A DNA stretch of 6,862 nt from Planctomycetota bacterium (GCA_029259975.1 JAJDEE010000374.1:1-6862), one strand, 5' to 3'; positions 1 to 5,831 are shown, counted from the first letter of the stretch. The notes: generated by a model not told the origin, from the sequence alone. Numbers and translations: made by a program.

Positions 1-298
1 TGTGTATCTGGGTGCCGAGTACAAAGGTCCACATGGCGAAAATCTAACGCCGATCACGATGCGTGAATTGGCTATCGCCGCGCCGCTGATGGTGATGGCG
101 GTCGTGTTTGGCGTCTATCCAAAACTGCTGCTCGATTACATGGAGCCATCGGTGAATCAGCAAGTCGATCAGTTGACCGTTTGGACGGAAGAATATGACC
201 AGCGCAAGACGGCGGCAAAACCGCAAGCGATTGCAGAGGGTCAAATGGCGGCCGCTCTTCAGTCTCAAACACGCATTTTGAAATCCCTTAGCAAATAA
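1..298 (+). CDS. nuoM: NADH-quinone oxidoreductase subunit M, C-terminal part (partial)
   Basis: This is the last 98 codons of an open frame that enters from the left edge; the first whole codon is at position 2 and the TAA stop is at 296-298. NuoM is one of the antiporter-like membrane subunits of respiratory complex I and helps pump protons as electrons pass from NADH to quinone. The fragment has the loop typical of NuoM ends (VYLG..., then ENLTPITMRE), followed by one hydrophobic helix at about fragment residues 23-46 ending in GVYPKLLLDYM. Immediately downstream is nuoN, the usual last gene of nuo operons, which strongly supports the call. After the last helix there is a polar tail of about 50 residues rich in Gln, Ala and Lys, longer than the roughly 20-residue tail I recall for E. 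coli NuoM. The GTG at position 2 is an internal Val codon, not a start. Confidence 0.9.
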   Translation, partial: VYLGAEYKGPHGENLTPITMRELAIAAPLMVMAVVFGVYPKLLLDYMEPSVNQQVDQLTVWTEEYDQRKTAAKPQAIAEGQMAAALQSQTRILKSLSK

Positions 299-314
299 AA
301 CTGAGTATTCCGAC

Positions 315-2030
315 GTGCCTTTAGAGAACTTACATACACTCGTAGACTCGCTGCTAAACGATACGCTCCAGACCAGTTTGCCGCTGTTTCGGCCAGAATT
401 GGTGCTGTGTGCGACGATCGTGCTGCTTTTGCTCATGCGTATCTTGCCCGGCGGCAAGCAGATTCCATCGTTTGTTTGGGCGCTCGGTGGATCTTTGGTT
501 GCCTTATGGATGGCGTTGCCGCAGGACGGCTTGGCAACTTGGGCGAGTCTTGAGCGGCAAGAGCTGTTCACAGGCATGTTGGTCTTCGACACGCTGACGG
601 CTTACCTACGCGTCTTTTTGATGGCGTTTGCGGTGCTGTTTATTGTGTTGTCGCAGCTTACTGGCATCGCCGATCGCGAAGATGGGCAAGACTACTATGT
701 GCTTGTATTGGGCGCAATCGTTGGAATGTGCGTGATGACTTCGGCCAACCATCTGCTGGCGGTTTTCTTGGGTGTCGAGATGGCTAGCGTGCCGTCGTAT
801 GTGTTGGCGGGCATCGTCAAAGGACGCCGCCGCAGTAGCGAAGCCGCGCTAAAGTATGCTGTCTACGGCGCGGGCACCGCTGGCGTAATGCTTTACGGTG
901 TGAGTCTTCTTGCCGGTGTACTAGGTACGGCGCACTTGCCGACAATGGCCCAAGAGTTGGCTGCTTTGGATATCCCGAGCATGATCGCCAGTGGCGAAGC
1001 AGGCTCGAAGCTAATGGTGCTTGCGTTGGGCGGCATCATGCTGGGCGTTGGATTGGCGTTTAAGTTATCGGCCGTGCCGTTTCATTTTTGGTGCCCCGAC
1101 GTTTTTGAAGGTGCTTCGGCAGAAGTCGGTGCCTTTTTGTCGGTTGCTTCGAAGGCGGCGGCGTTGGCGCTGTTGTTGCGGGTAGGCATCGGGTTGACAC
1201 ATTTGCCGGTGGCAGCCGAAGAGTCGGTTGCAGTTTTGCAGCCGGCGGTCACAACCGTTGCTTCAACAGAGCCAACTGCAATCACAAAGGCCGCTTTGTT
1301 AGTGGCCGACGGCGGCGAAATCGCAAGCGATCCGCTGTCGCCGGTGCGTAACTTTGTGGTGACGATCTTGGTGCTGGTCGGCGTCGTTTCTTGTACCTTT
1401 GGCAACTTGGCAGCCTATGGCCAGACCAATATCAAGCGCATGTTGGCTTACTCGACGATCGCTCATGCTGGCTACATGATCATGGCCGTCGCTGCTGCGG
1501 TCGCTTTGCTAGGTAGCGATATAACAGAAGCTCATGCAGCGGTCTCGGCGCTATTGCTTTATGTGACGATCTACCTATTTATGAATTTGGGAGCCTTTGC
1601 AATCATCGCCTTCCTACGCAACACGATGCAAAGCGAAGAGATTGAGGACTACGCGGGGCTGATTCGCAGCGCCCCGATTGTGGCGGTGATGATGGCGATG
1701 GTTCTCATCAGCCTGATCGGTCTGCCGCCACTGGCTGGCTTTTGGCCAAAGTTACGCGTACTACAGGCGTTGTACGAGGCGGGCGGTACGCTGATGATCA
1801 CCGCCTTGGTGATAGCAGGTTTGAACACGGCAATTTCGTTGATCTATTACTTGCGCGTCGTGAAGAAGATGTGCATTGATCCCGAATCCGATTCGCGTGG
1901 CCCGGTTTCACTAGGGTTTTTACCCGTGGCCTATGTGTTAGTGGTCTCTGCTCCCGTACTCATTTTCGGTTTGCTGCCCGATTGGCTTGCTCGCTGGGCG
2001 GATCAAGCAGCTCAACAGTTTTTCAGCTAG
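315..2030 (+). CDS. nuoN: NADH-quinone oxidoreductase subunit N
   Basis: This encodes a 571-residue polytopic membrane protein, the antiporter-like subunit N of complex I (proton translocation, inner membrane). The frame shows many hydrophobic helices and the family landmarks: Glu155 in FLGVEMASVPSYVLAG, Lys180 in EAALKYAVYG, Lys250 in LAFKLSAVPFHFWCPDVFEG, Lys280 in SVASKAAAL, NIKRMLAYSTIAHAGY at 382-397, and Lys479 in PPLAGFWPKL. These match the functional E. coli residues E133, K158, K217, K247 and K395 in order, and the 25- and 30-residue spacings E-K and K217-K247 are conserved exactly. The start is GTG at 315, 16 bases after the nuoM stop. There is no strong Shine-Dalgarno, only GAG at 303-305, and the next in-frame ATG lies inside the first helix, so GTG is preferred. 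The protein is longer than the usual 480-510 residues: about 11 extra residues lie between Lys180 and Lys250, and about 50 between Lys280 and Lys479. Confidence 0.95.
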   Translation: MPLENLHTLVDSLLNDTLQTSLPLFRPELVLCATIVLLLLMRILPGGKQIPSFVWALGGSLVALWMALPQDGLATWASLERQELFTGMLVFDTLTAYLRVFLMAFAVLFIVLSQLTGIADREDGQDYYVLVLGAIVGMCVMTSANHLLAVFLGVEMASVPSYVLAGIVKGRRRSSEAALKYAVYGAGTAGVMLYGVSLLAGVLGTAHLPTMAQELAALDIPSMIASGEAGSKLMVLALGGIMLGVGLAFKLSAVPFHFWCPDVFEGASAEVGAFLSVASKAAALALLLRVGIGLTHLPVAAEESVAVLQPAVTTVASTEPTAITKAALLVADGGEIASDPLSPVRNFVVTILVLVGVVSCTFGNLAAYGQTNIKRMLAYSTIAHAGYMIMAVAAAVALLGSDITEAHAAVSALLLYVTIYLFMNLGAFAIIAFLRNTMQSEEIEDYAGLIRSAPIVAVMMAMVLISLIGLPPLAGFWPKLRVLQALYEAGGTLMITALVIAGLNTAISLIYYLRVVKKMCIDPESDSRGPVSLGFLPVAYVLVVSAPVLIFGLLPDWLARWADQAAQQFFS

Positions 2031-2085
2031 CTCTGCTGGGCTGGTTTAACGTTTGTTTTCCTATTTTTGCCAATAAAGTATTCGT

Positions 2086-2523
2086 ATGAGCCAGCCAGCA
2101 CCCCATGTTTTGCTCAACCGCCTATTGGCGATCGTCGGTCGGTCGTTTCCGCAATATCTACTGTATTCGCGGCCGTACGTGCCGCCGGGACAGGAGAATA
2201 AGATGGAGGCAATCTCGGCAATTGTAGACGACCAGAATGGCATGGTCGCACGGCTGAGTCAGATGGTCGCTGACGCGCAGGCGCCACCACGGTTTGGCGA
2301 GTTTCCGATCGAATATGCTGACAGGCACGATCTAGATATCAACTTTCTCCTCGGCCTAGCAACCAAGTACCAAGAGCAAGATATTGCGAGCATTTCAGAG
2401 ATCGCGGAGCAGCTGCAACTCGCGCCGGCTGCTCAGTCGCTCGCCGAAGAAGTGCTTGGCATGGCTAAGGGACACCTTGATTCGCTGACAGAGTTGCTGC
2501 CTGAAGCTACCAGCAAAAGCTGA
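2086..2523 (+). CDS. Hypothetical helical protein, possibly ferritin-like fold
   Basis: This encodes a 145-residue soluble protein with no signal peptide and no membrane segment. I do not recognise a named family with certainty. The sequence suggests four amphipathic helices: about 6-31 (LLNRLLAIVGRSFPQYLLYSRPY), 36-64, 80-111 and 113-138, with a short Pro-rich loop (APPRFGEFPIEY) between the second and third. That layout resembles ferritin-like or rubrerythrin-like bundles. However, the classical ExxH metal motifs are not evident; the nearest candidates are Glu122 with His130 and acidic residues 48-49, so metal binding is speculative. The ATG start has no clear Shine-Dalgarno and lies 55 bases after the nuoN stop. 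The gene ends 11 bases before tatD, so the two are probably co-transcribed and may be translationally coupled. Base use and codon style resemble the neighbours, which supports a real gene. No function is assigned. Confidence 0.8.
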   Translation: MSQPAPHVLLNRLLAIVGRSFPQYLLYSRPYVPPGQENKMEAISAIVDDQNGMVARLSQMVADAQAPPRFGEFPIEYADRHDLDINFLLGLATKYQEQDIASISEIAEQLQLAPAAQSLAEEVLGMAKGHLDSLTELLPEATSKS

Positions 2524-2534
2524 AGCAAGTTTCC

Positions 2535-3314
2535 ATGTTCTTCGACACGCATACGCATCTCGATCAGACGGAGTTCGACGACATTCGTGCCAAAGTGGTC
2601 GAGCGCGCGGCGGTGGCCGGTGTTACGCAACTAATCGCGGTCGGCTGTACTGCGGATGATAGCCGTAAATGTGTGCAATTGGCGAGTGATTTCGAGGGAA
2701 TCCACGCAGCAGTCGGTATCCAGCCAAATTATATTTCCGAGGCAAAGCCAGGCGATTGGGCAGTCCTCGAGCAGTTGGCCAAGGAGCCTGGTGTCGTAGC
2801 GATCGGCGAGACGGGGCTTGACCGACATTGGGATTACACACCGTTTGATCAGCAGTTGGATTATTTCGATCGTCACATGCGACTTGCCGAGCAGCTGGGC
2901 TTGCCTTTCATCGTGCATATGCGTGATTGCGACGACGACATTATGCAGGCGCTTCGCGCAGCACGAGAGCGTGGCATACTAAAGGGCGTGATGCACTCGT
3001 TTACTGGCGACGCCCCGATGGCGGCGGAGTGCGTCGAGATGGGGATGCATATCAGCTTTGCCGGAATGCTGACGTTCAAAAAGTCGACGGCGCTACGCGA
3101 ATGTGCTGCAACGATTCCTGAGGGTCGGTTGCTGATTGAAACCGATTGTCCCTACCTCCCGCCCGAGCCGGTACGTAGCAAGCGTCCCTGTGAACCCGCT
3201 TTTGTCCGTCACACTGCTGAGTGCTTAGCGAAAGTGCGCGGTGTTACGCTGGAAGAAATAGCTGCACTGACGACGGATAATGCCCGAGCGTTTTTTGGTT
3301 TGAGGGCGAAATGA
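2535..3314 (+). CDS. tatD: TatD family metal-dependent hydrolase (putative DNase)
   Basis: This encodes a 259-residue protein of normal TatD length. The TatD/amidohydrolase motifs appear in order: THTHLD at 5-10 with His6 and His8, GETGLD at 91-96 with Glu92, IVHMRD at 126-131 with His128, MHSFTG at 153-158 with His154, and IETDCPYLPP at 201-210 with Asp204. These are the expected ligands of the two-metal site in a TIM-barrel fold. Family members are cytoplasmic 3'-5' exonucleases or DNases linked to DNA repair and degradation; the precise substrate here is unknown. YcfH/YabD-type paralogues cannot be separated from TatD proper by eye, so the symbol is tentative. One deviation is GIQPNY at 61-66, where most relatives carry GxHP. 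The ATG at 2535 begins directly with FFDTHTHLD, as expected for this family, which fixes the start. The gene lies 11 bases after the upstream helical protein, with no strong Shine-Dalgarno between. Confidence 0.92.
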   Translation: MFFDTHTHLDQTEFDDIRAKVVERAAVAGVTQLIAVGCTADDSRKCVQLASDFEGIHAAVGIQPNYISEAKPGDWAVLEQLAKEPGVVAIGETGLDRHWDYTPFDQQLDYFDRHMRLAEQLGLPFIVHMRDCDDDIMQALRAARERGILKGVMHSFTGDAPMAAECVEMGMHISFAGMLTFKKSTALRECAATIPEGRLLIETDCPYLPPEPVRSKRPCEPAFVRHTAECLAKVRGVTLEEIAALTTDNARAFFGLRAK

Positions 3315-3346
3315 ATGGCGGTGATTTTCTTCTCCCGTCACTTACG

Positions 3347-3396
3347 TTTGGGGTTCGCCTTTGGGGTTCGCCTTTGGGGTTCCCTTGGGGTTCGCC
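3347..3396. repeat. Tandem repeat TTTGGGGTTCGCC, four copies
   Basis: Two perfect 13-base units (3347-3359 and 3360-3372) are followed by two 12-base variants, TTTGGGGTTCCC (3373-3384) and TTGGGGTTCGCC (3385-3396). The array lies between the tatD stop (3314) and the stop of the convergent Cys-rich gene (3402). It therefore falls in the 3' untranslated region of either transcript. Each unit supplies one GGGG tract on the + strand (3350-3353, 3363-3366, 3376-3379, 3387-3390), separated by 9, 9 and 7 bases. It is not a classical terminator, as there is no hairpin followed by a T-run. Confidence 0.9.
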
Positions 3397-3401
3397 TGGC
3401 T

Positions 3402-3962
3402 TTAGCGGTAGATTGGCCCGGATTCTTCTTCACTGAATCGTAGTTCGTCGTTGAGGTTGAAATTTCGCTTGGCCATTTGGGCACGTCGTCCGTGAGGGCT
3501 GCCGTAGGGACCACCGATGTTTCTGTCTCCAGTGTAGTTGCCGTAGTGGTCGCAAGATTCACACTGGCTGGGGGGGCTATCGCTCCATTCGCTACGATAA
3601 GCTTGACCGCAGCCGCCGTAGCAACCGCTGAGGGCGTTGCGTATGCGCGCCAGCAATGGACAGCCTCTTCCGATCGCTGTACCGCAACCGACTCCTCCGC
3701 CACAACTGTCTGGGCAGCCACAAGATGCGTCGGGACAGCCGCATGTTGCGTCTGGGCAGCCGCAGCTGACATCGGCGACTCCGCAACTGGGGCAGTCGCA
3801 ACAAGAATCTGCAACGCCACAGCTTGGGCAGCAATCATTAAATACTTGCCCTCCCATTCCGCAACCGCCACTTCCACAGCCAAACTGCCGTGTACAAACA
3901 CAGCCCAGCTGGCTGGTAGTGCAGAAAATGACGATCAGTGCGAGGATGTGTCGACTAGACAT
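3402..3962 (-). CDS. Cysteine-rich repeat exported protein, putative lipoprotein
   Basis: This encodes a 186-residue protein of unknown function. I choose the ATG at 3962-3960: it opens directly into an export signal, MSSRHILALIVIFCTTSQLGC, and has a GGAG 11 bases upstream (complement of 3974-3977). An upstream in-frame GTG at 4019 would add 19 polar residues ahead of the signal and is less likely. The Cys at 21 after Leu-Gly resembles a lipobox, but Gln sits where Leu is usual, so lipidation is uncertain. The mature part has 24 or so cysteines (25 in total), two copies of CPSCGVAD (residues 45-52 and 57-64) and a seven-residue repeat CGCPDAT/CGCPDAS/CGCPDSC at 67-87. The C-terminal third is polar and nearly Cys-free, with GGPYGSPHGRR and an acidic end. 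Secreted, Cys-rich small proteins are common in planctomycetes, where a cell-surface role is often supposed; that is inference. The gene converges with tatD and diverges from the VOC gene. Confidence 0.78.
   Translation of the reverse strand: MSSRHILALIVIFCTTSQLGCVCTRQFGCGSGGCGMGGQVFNDCCPSCGVADSCCDCPSCGVADVSCGCPDATCGCPDASCGCPDSCGGGVGCGTAIGRGCPLLARIRNALSGCYGGCGQAYRSEWSDSPPSQCESCDHYGNYTGDRNIGGPYGSPHGRRAQMAKRNFNLNDELRFSEEESGPIYR
3702..3830 (-). repeat. In-gene coding repeats (CPSCGVAD x2, CGCPDAx x3)
   Basis: Inside the Cys-rich gene, the bases coding for CPSCGVAD occur at 3807-3830 and 3771-3794 on the minus strand (36-base period). They are followed by three 21-base units coding for CGCPDAT, CGCPDAS and CGCPDSC (3702-3764). 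The repeats keep the frame and vary mostly at single bases, which points to expansion by duplication under selection for the protein. Read on the + strand they give Gln/Pro-rich open frames that look like genes but are shadows. Confidence 0.8.
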
Positions 3963-4052
3963 GGTCTTGGTAACTCCGGCATTGCTACAATTGTTGTGAG
4001 TTCTCGTCGCAGACGCCACGAGAGTGTTCGTCGAGATTTATCGGCGAGGCGG

Positions 4053-4081
4053 TTCGCAATCGTCCACAAAATCGTTAAAAT
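4053..4081 (+). promoter_or_regulatory. Candidate sigma-70-type promoter for the VOC gene
   Basis: A TTCGCA (4053-4058) and a TAAAAT (4076-4081) are separated by exactly 17 bases. They match the -35 and -10 consensus at four and five of six positions. The element lies in the divergent region upstream of the VOC gene and would start a transcript near 4088, giving a leader of about 77 bases that includes the CTAGCGG inverted repeat. Planctomycete promoters are poorly defined, so this is a consensus match only. Confidence 0.35.
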
Positions 4082-4105
4082 CAACACAGATTAGCAGAGT
4101 CTTTT

Positions 4106-4129
4106 CCGCTAGCAGCTAGCGGCTAGCGG
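4106..4129. repeat. CTAGCGG inverted and direct repeat
   Basis: CCGCTAG (4106-4112) and CTAGCGG (4116-4122) form a perfect 7-base inverted repeat around the 3-base spacer CAG, and a second CTAGCGG follows at once (4123-4129). The first arm can therefore pair with either copy. It lies in the divergent intergenic region, 35 bases ahead of the VOC start codon. It could be a dispersed palindromic repeat, a regulator-binding site or an RNA hairpin in the leader; the sequence does not decide between these. Confidence 0.7.
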
Positions 4130-4164
4130 CTGTTGGCAACTCTGAAAGCACTGAGGAGATCTGG

Positions 4165-4584
4165 ATGCCCCCGCAGAGCCTTCAACCAGGACACTTTAAT
4201 CACATTGCGTTAATGACATGTGACGCTGTGCGATGCGCGCAGTTTTATTGCAACGTACTTGGTTTTCGCTTGGCACAGCGACCAGCATTTCCGTTTGAAG
4301 GTCGCTGGCTCTATCGAGCCGAGGCAGGAGTAATGATCCATCTTATTGAGGATAAAAAGTTTCGTCCGCCGACCGAACCGATGAACACTCGTAGTCATCA
4401 TTTCGCGATGCAGTCGAGCGATGTTTCTGTCGATTTGCAGTTGCTTGCCGAGCATGGTGTCGAAACGGTAGAACGCGTATTGCCTGATCACGGCTATCGG
4501 CAGGTTTTTTTTCGCGATCCCGATGGTAATGTGATCGAGATTGGCGAATGGCCAGCAGTTGCAGAAATGATAGTACCAGAATAA
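4165..4584 (+). CDS. VOC family protein (glyoxalase/dioxygenase-like fold)
   Basis: This encodes a 139-residue protein of the size of a single two-module VOC (vicinal oxygen chelate) chain. The first module starts with FNHIAL (His13), then FYCNVLGF (27-34) and VMIHLIE (His59). The second has HHFAM (His79), the loop PDHGYRQVFFRDPDGN (107-122) and VIEIGEW (Glu125). His13, His59, His79 and Glu125 fit the four usual metal ligands, so an active metalloenzyme is likely, for example glyoxalase I-like, a fosfomycin-type thiol transferase, or a dioxygenase relative. The motif MIHL resembles plant-type glyoxalase-like proteins, but the substrate cannot be assigned. The ATG start is supported by AGGAG at 4154-4158, six bases upstream, the clearest Shine-Dalgarno in the window. 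The M42 peptidase begins 29 bases after the stop, so the two probably share a transcript. The protein has no signal peptide and is presumably cytoplasmic. Confidence 0.88.
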   Translation: MPPQSLQPGHFNHIALMTCDAVRCAQFYCNVLGFRLAQRPAFPFEGRWLYRAEAGVMIHLIEDKKFRPPTEPMNTRSHHFAMQSSDVSVDLQLLAEHGVETVERVLPDHGYRQVFFRDPDGNVIEIGEWPAVAEMIVPE

Positions 4585-4613
4585 ATTTTCTTTACTCAAA
4601 GGATGGAAGCCCA

Positions 4614-5675
4614 ATGGAAGCCGCAGCCAAGAAATTTTTCCAGCAGATTCTTGAGACCCCCAGCCCGTCTGGCTACGAGCAGCCTGTGCAGGATTTGGTG
4701 CGTAGGTATGTCGGCGAATTTGCTGATGAGGTGAGTACTGATTTGCACGGCAACGTGATCGCTTGTTGCAATCCGGGACAAAGTTTGCGTGTGATGTTTG
4801 CCGGGCATGCCGATCAGATTGGTTTGCTAGTAACACACATCAACGATAAAGGCTTTATTTATACGAATACGATTGGCGGTTGGGATCCACAGCAGCTGAT
4901 CGGGCAGCGAATGACGATCTACACCGACAGCGGTCCGATTCCGGCAGTGATCGCGCGGAAGGCGATTCACTTGCTCGACCAGGATGAGCGCAAGCAAGTG
5001 GTCAAAGCCAAAGATTTGTGGCTTGACATTGGTGCAAAAGATAAAGAAGAGGCGGCTGGAGCCGTGCGGATTGGCGACCCGGTTACCTTGGAACTCGGCT
5101 ATCAAGAAATGCGAAATGGGCTGGCCAATTCGCCCGGCATGGATGACAAGACAGGACTTTGGGTTTGTGTCGAAGCAATGCGCCGCGCGAAAGAGCGAGG
5201 GCTGAACATTTCGCTCTATGCCGTGGCGACGGTGCAGGAAGAGATCGGTTTGCGTGGTGCTCGGACAAGCGCCTATGGCATTGATCCACAGGTGGGGATC
5301 GCCGTCGATGTGACGCACGCCACCGATTGCCCAACAATCGACAAGAATCAAGAGGGCGATATCAGCCTAGGCAGCGGCCCCGTCGTTTATCGAGGTCCAA
5401 ATATGAATCCGGTACTGGTTGAACACCTACGTAAAGCAGCAGACCAGGCTGACATTCCGTGCCAATGGAGTGCCATAGGACGCGCTACAGGGACGGATGC
5501 GAACGCGATTCAGCTCTCACGAGCCGGAGTGGCTTCTGGTCTGGTGAGCGTGCCTAACCGCTATATGCACAGCGCAGTCGAGATGATTTCGCTTGACGAC
5601 CTCGATATGTGTGCCGACTTGCTGGCTGCCTTTGCAACGAACCTTACTGCAGATGCCGATTTTACACCTAGGTAA
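4614..5675 (+). CDS. M42 family metallopeptidase (glutamyl aminopeptidase/endoglucanase CelM type)
   Basis: This encodes a 353-residue cytoplasmic aminopeptidase of normal M42 length. Family members are di-metal enzymes that build large tetrahedral particles and trim peptides from the N terminus. Seen in order are LETPSPSGYEQPVQDLV (residues 13-29, the classic M42 opening), FAGHADQIG with His65 and Asp67, PGMDDKTG with Asp177/178, VQEEIGLRGA with Glu209 and Glu210, DVTHATD with Asp232, and the C-terminal MHSAVEMI with His319. These supply the expected metal ligands (His65, Asp177, Glu210, Asp232, His319) and the general base Glu209. One small deviation is Gln68 in HADQIG, where HxDEIG is usual. 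The frame is open back to 4548, but the ATG at 4614 is preferred: it follows the VOC stop, has GGA at 4605-4607, and starts at the conserved N terminus. It probably forms an operon with the VOC gene. Some relatives were named endoglucanase in older literature; the peptidase role is far more likely. Confidence 0.93.
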   Translation: MEAAAKKFFQQILETPSPSGYEQPVQDLVRRYVGEFADEVSTDLHGNVIACCNPGQSLRVMFAGHADQIGLLVTHINDKGFIYTNTIGGWDPQQLIGQRMTIYTDSGPIPAVIARKAIHLLDQDERKQVVKAKDLWLDIGAKDKEEAAGAVRIGDPVTLELGYQEMRNGLANSPGMDDKTGLWVCVEAMRRAKERGLNISLYAVATVQEEIGLRGARTSAYGIDPQVGIAVDVTHATDCPTIDKNQEGDISLGSGPVVYRGPNMNPVLVEHLRKAADQADIPCQWSAIGRATGTDANAIQLSRAGVASGLVSVPNRYMHSAVEMISLDDLDMCADLLAAFATNLTADADFTPR

Positions 5676-5732
5676 TCAGTGCATTGTTGATTTAGGCAGT
5701 TGCGGCCTGATAACCAATGAGACGGTACGGCT

Positions 5733-5767
5733 GACTGCTTGTGCGGTGACATGCATCGACCGCAGTC
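5733..5767 (+). other. Imperfect hairpin between the M42 gene and uvrC
   Basis: GACTGC (5733-5738) can pair with GCAGTC (5762-5767). Alternatively, GACTG plus CGGT (5744-5747) can pair with the contiguous ACCGCAGTC (5759-5767), leaving a 6-base bulge. The alternative uvrC start at 5751 would lie in the loop. There is no T-run after it, so it is not a typical intrinsic terminator. It may be chance. Confidence 0.35.
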
Positions 5768-5782
5768 TGACAGCAAACCTAC

Positions 5783-5800
5783 TGGCCAGCCGTCTGGCCA
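5783..5800 (+). other. Perfect hairpin TGGCCAG-CCGT-CTGGCCA upstream of uvrC
   Basis: A 7-base GC-rich stem (5783-5789 with 5794-5800) closes a 4-base loop, 31 bases ahead of the preferred uvrC ATG and 108 bases after the M42 stop. No T-run follows (CTGTGCC), so a rho-independent terminator is not supported. It could stabilise the 3' end of the M42 transcript, act in the uvrC leader, or be part of the coding region if uvrC starts at 5751. Confidence 0.5.
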
Positions 5801-5831
5801 CTGTGCCTACATCCGTCTACCATTGACCAGT

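Noticed and set aside
44..592. Long minus-strand open frame across the nuoM-nuoN junction
   Set aside because: It overlaps two clearly recognised complex I genes on the other strand and has no recognisable domain.
2031..2085. Possible terminator or promoter between nuoN and the helical protein gene
   Set aside because: Only a 5-base inverted match (AGCAG/CTGCT) with a large loop and an AT-rich stretch with weak -10/-35 matches were found, so neither call is supported.
3347..3396. CRISPR-like array
   Set aside because: The units are contiguous 12-13 base tandem copies without unique spacers, and no cas genes are nearby.
3338..3901. A second minus-strand open frame overlapping the Cys-rich gene (187 codons, Ala/Val/Thr-rich)
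   Set aside because: It is the same repeat region read in another frame, with low-complexity Ala/Val composition and no start signal. The other frame gives a coherent exported protein.
3477..4094. Open frames on the + strand across the Cys-rich gene (also 3637-3999, Gln/Pro-rich)
   Set aside because: They are antisense to the repeat-coding region. Their Gln/Pro repeats are the complement of the Cys/Gly/Asp codons, they have no Shine-Dalgarno or recognisable domain, and the minus-strand frame has a signal peptide and a plausible ribosome site.
4210..4836. Minus-strand open frame spanning the VOC gene and the M42 start
   Set aside because: It is a shadow of two well-supported + strand genes and shows no protein family features.
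5593..5826. Small + strand open frame of 77 codons overlapping the M42 end and the gap
   Set aside because: It largely overlaps the M42 coding region out of frame and has no ribosome site or domain; the tail lies in the hairpin-containing gap.
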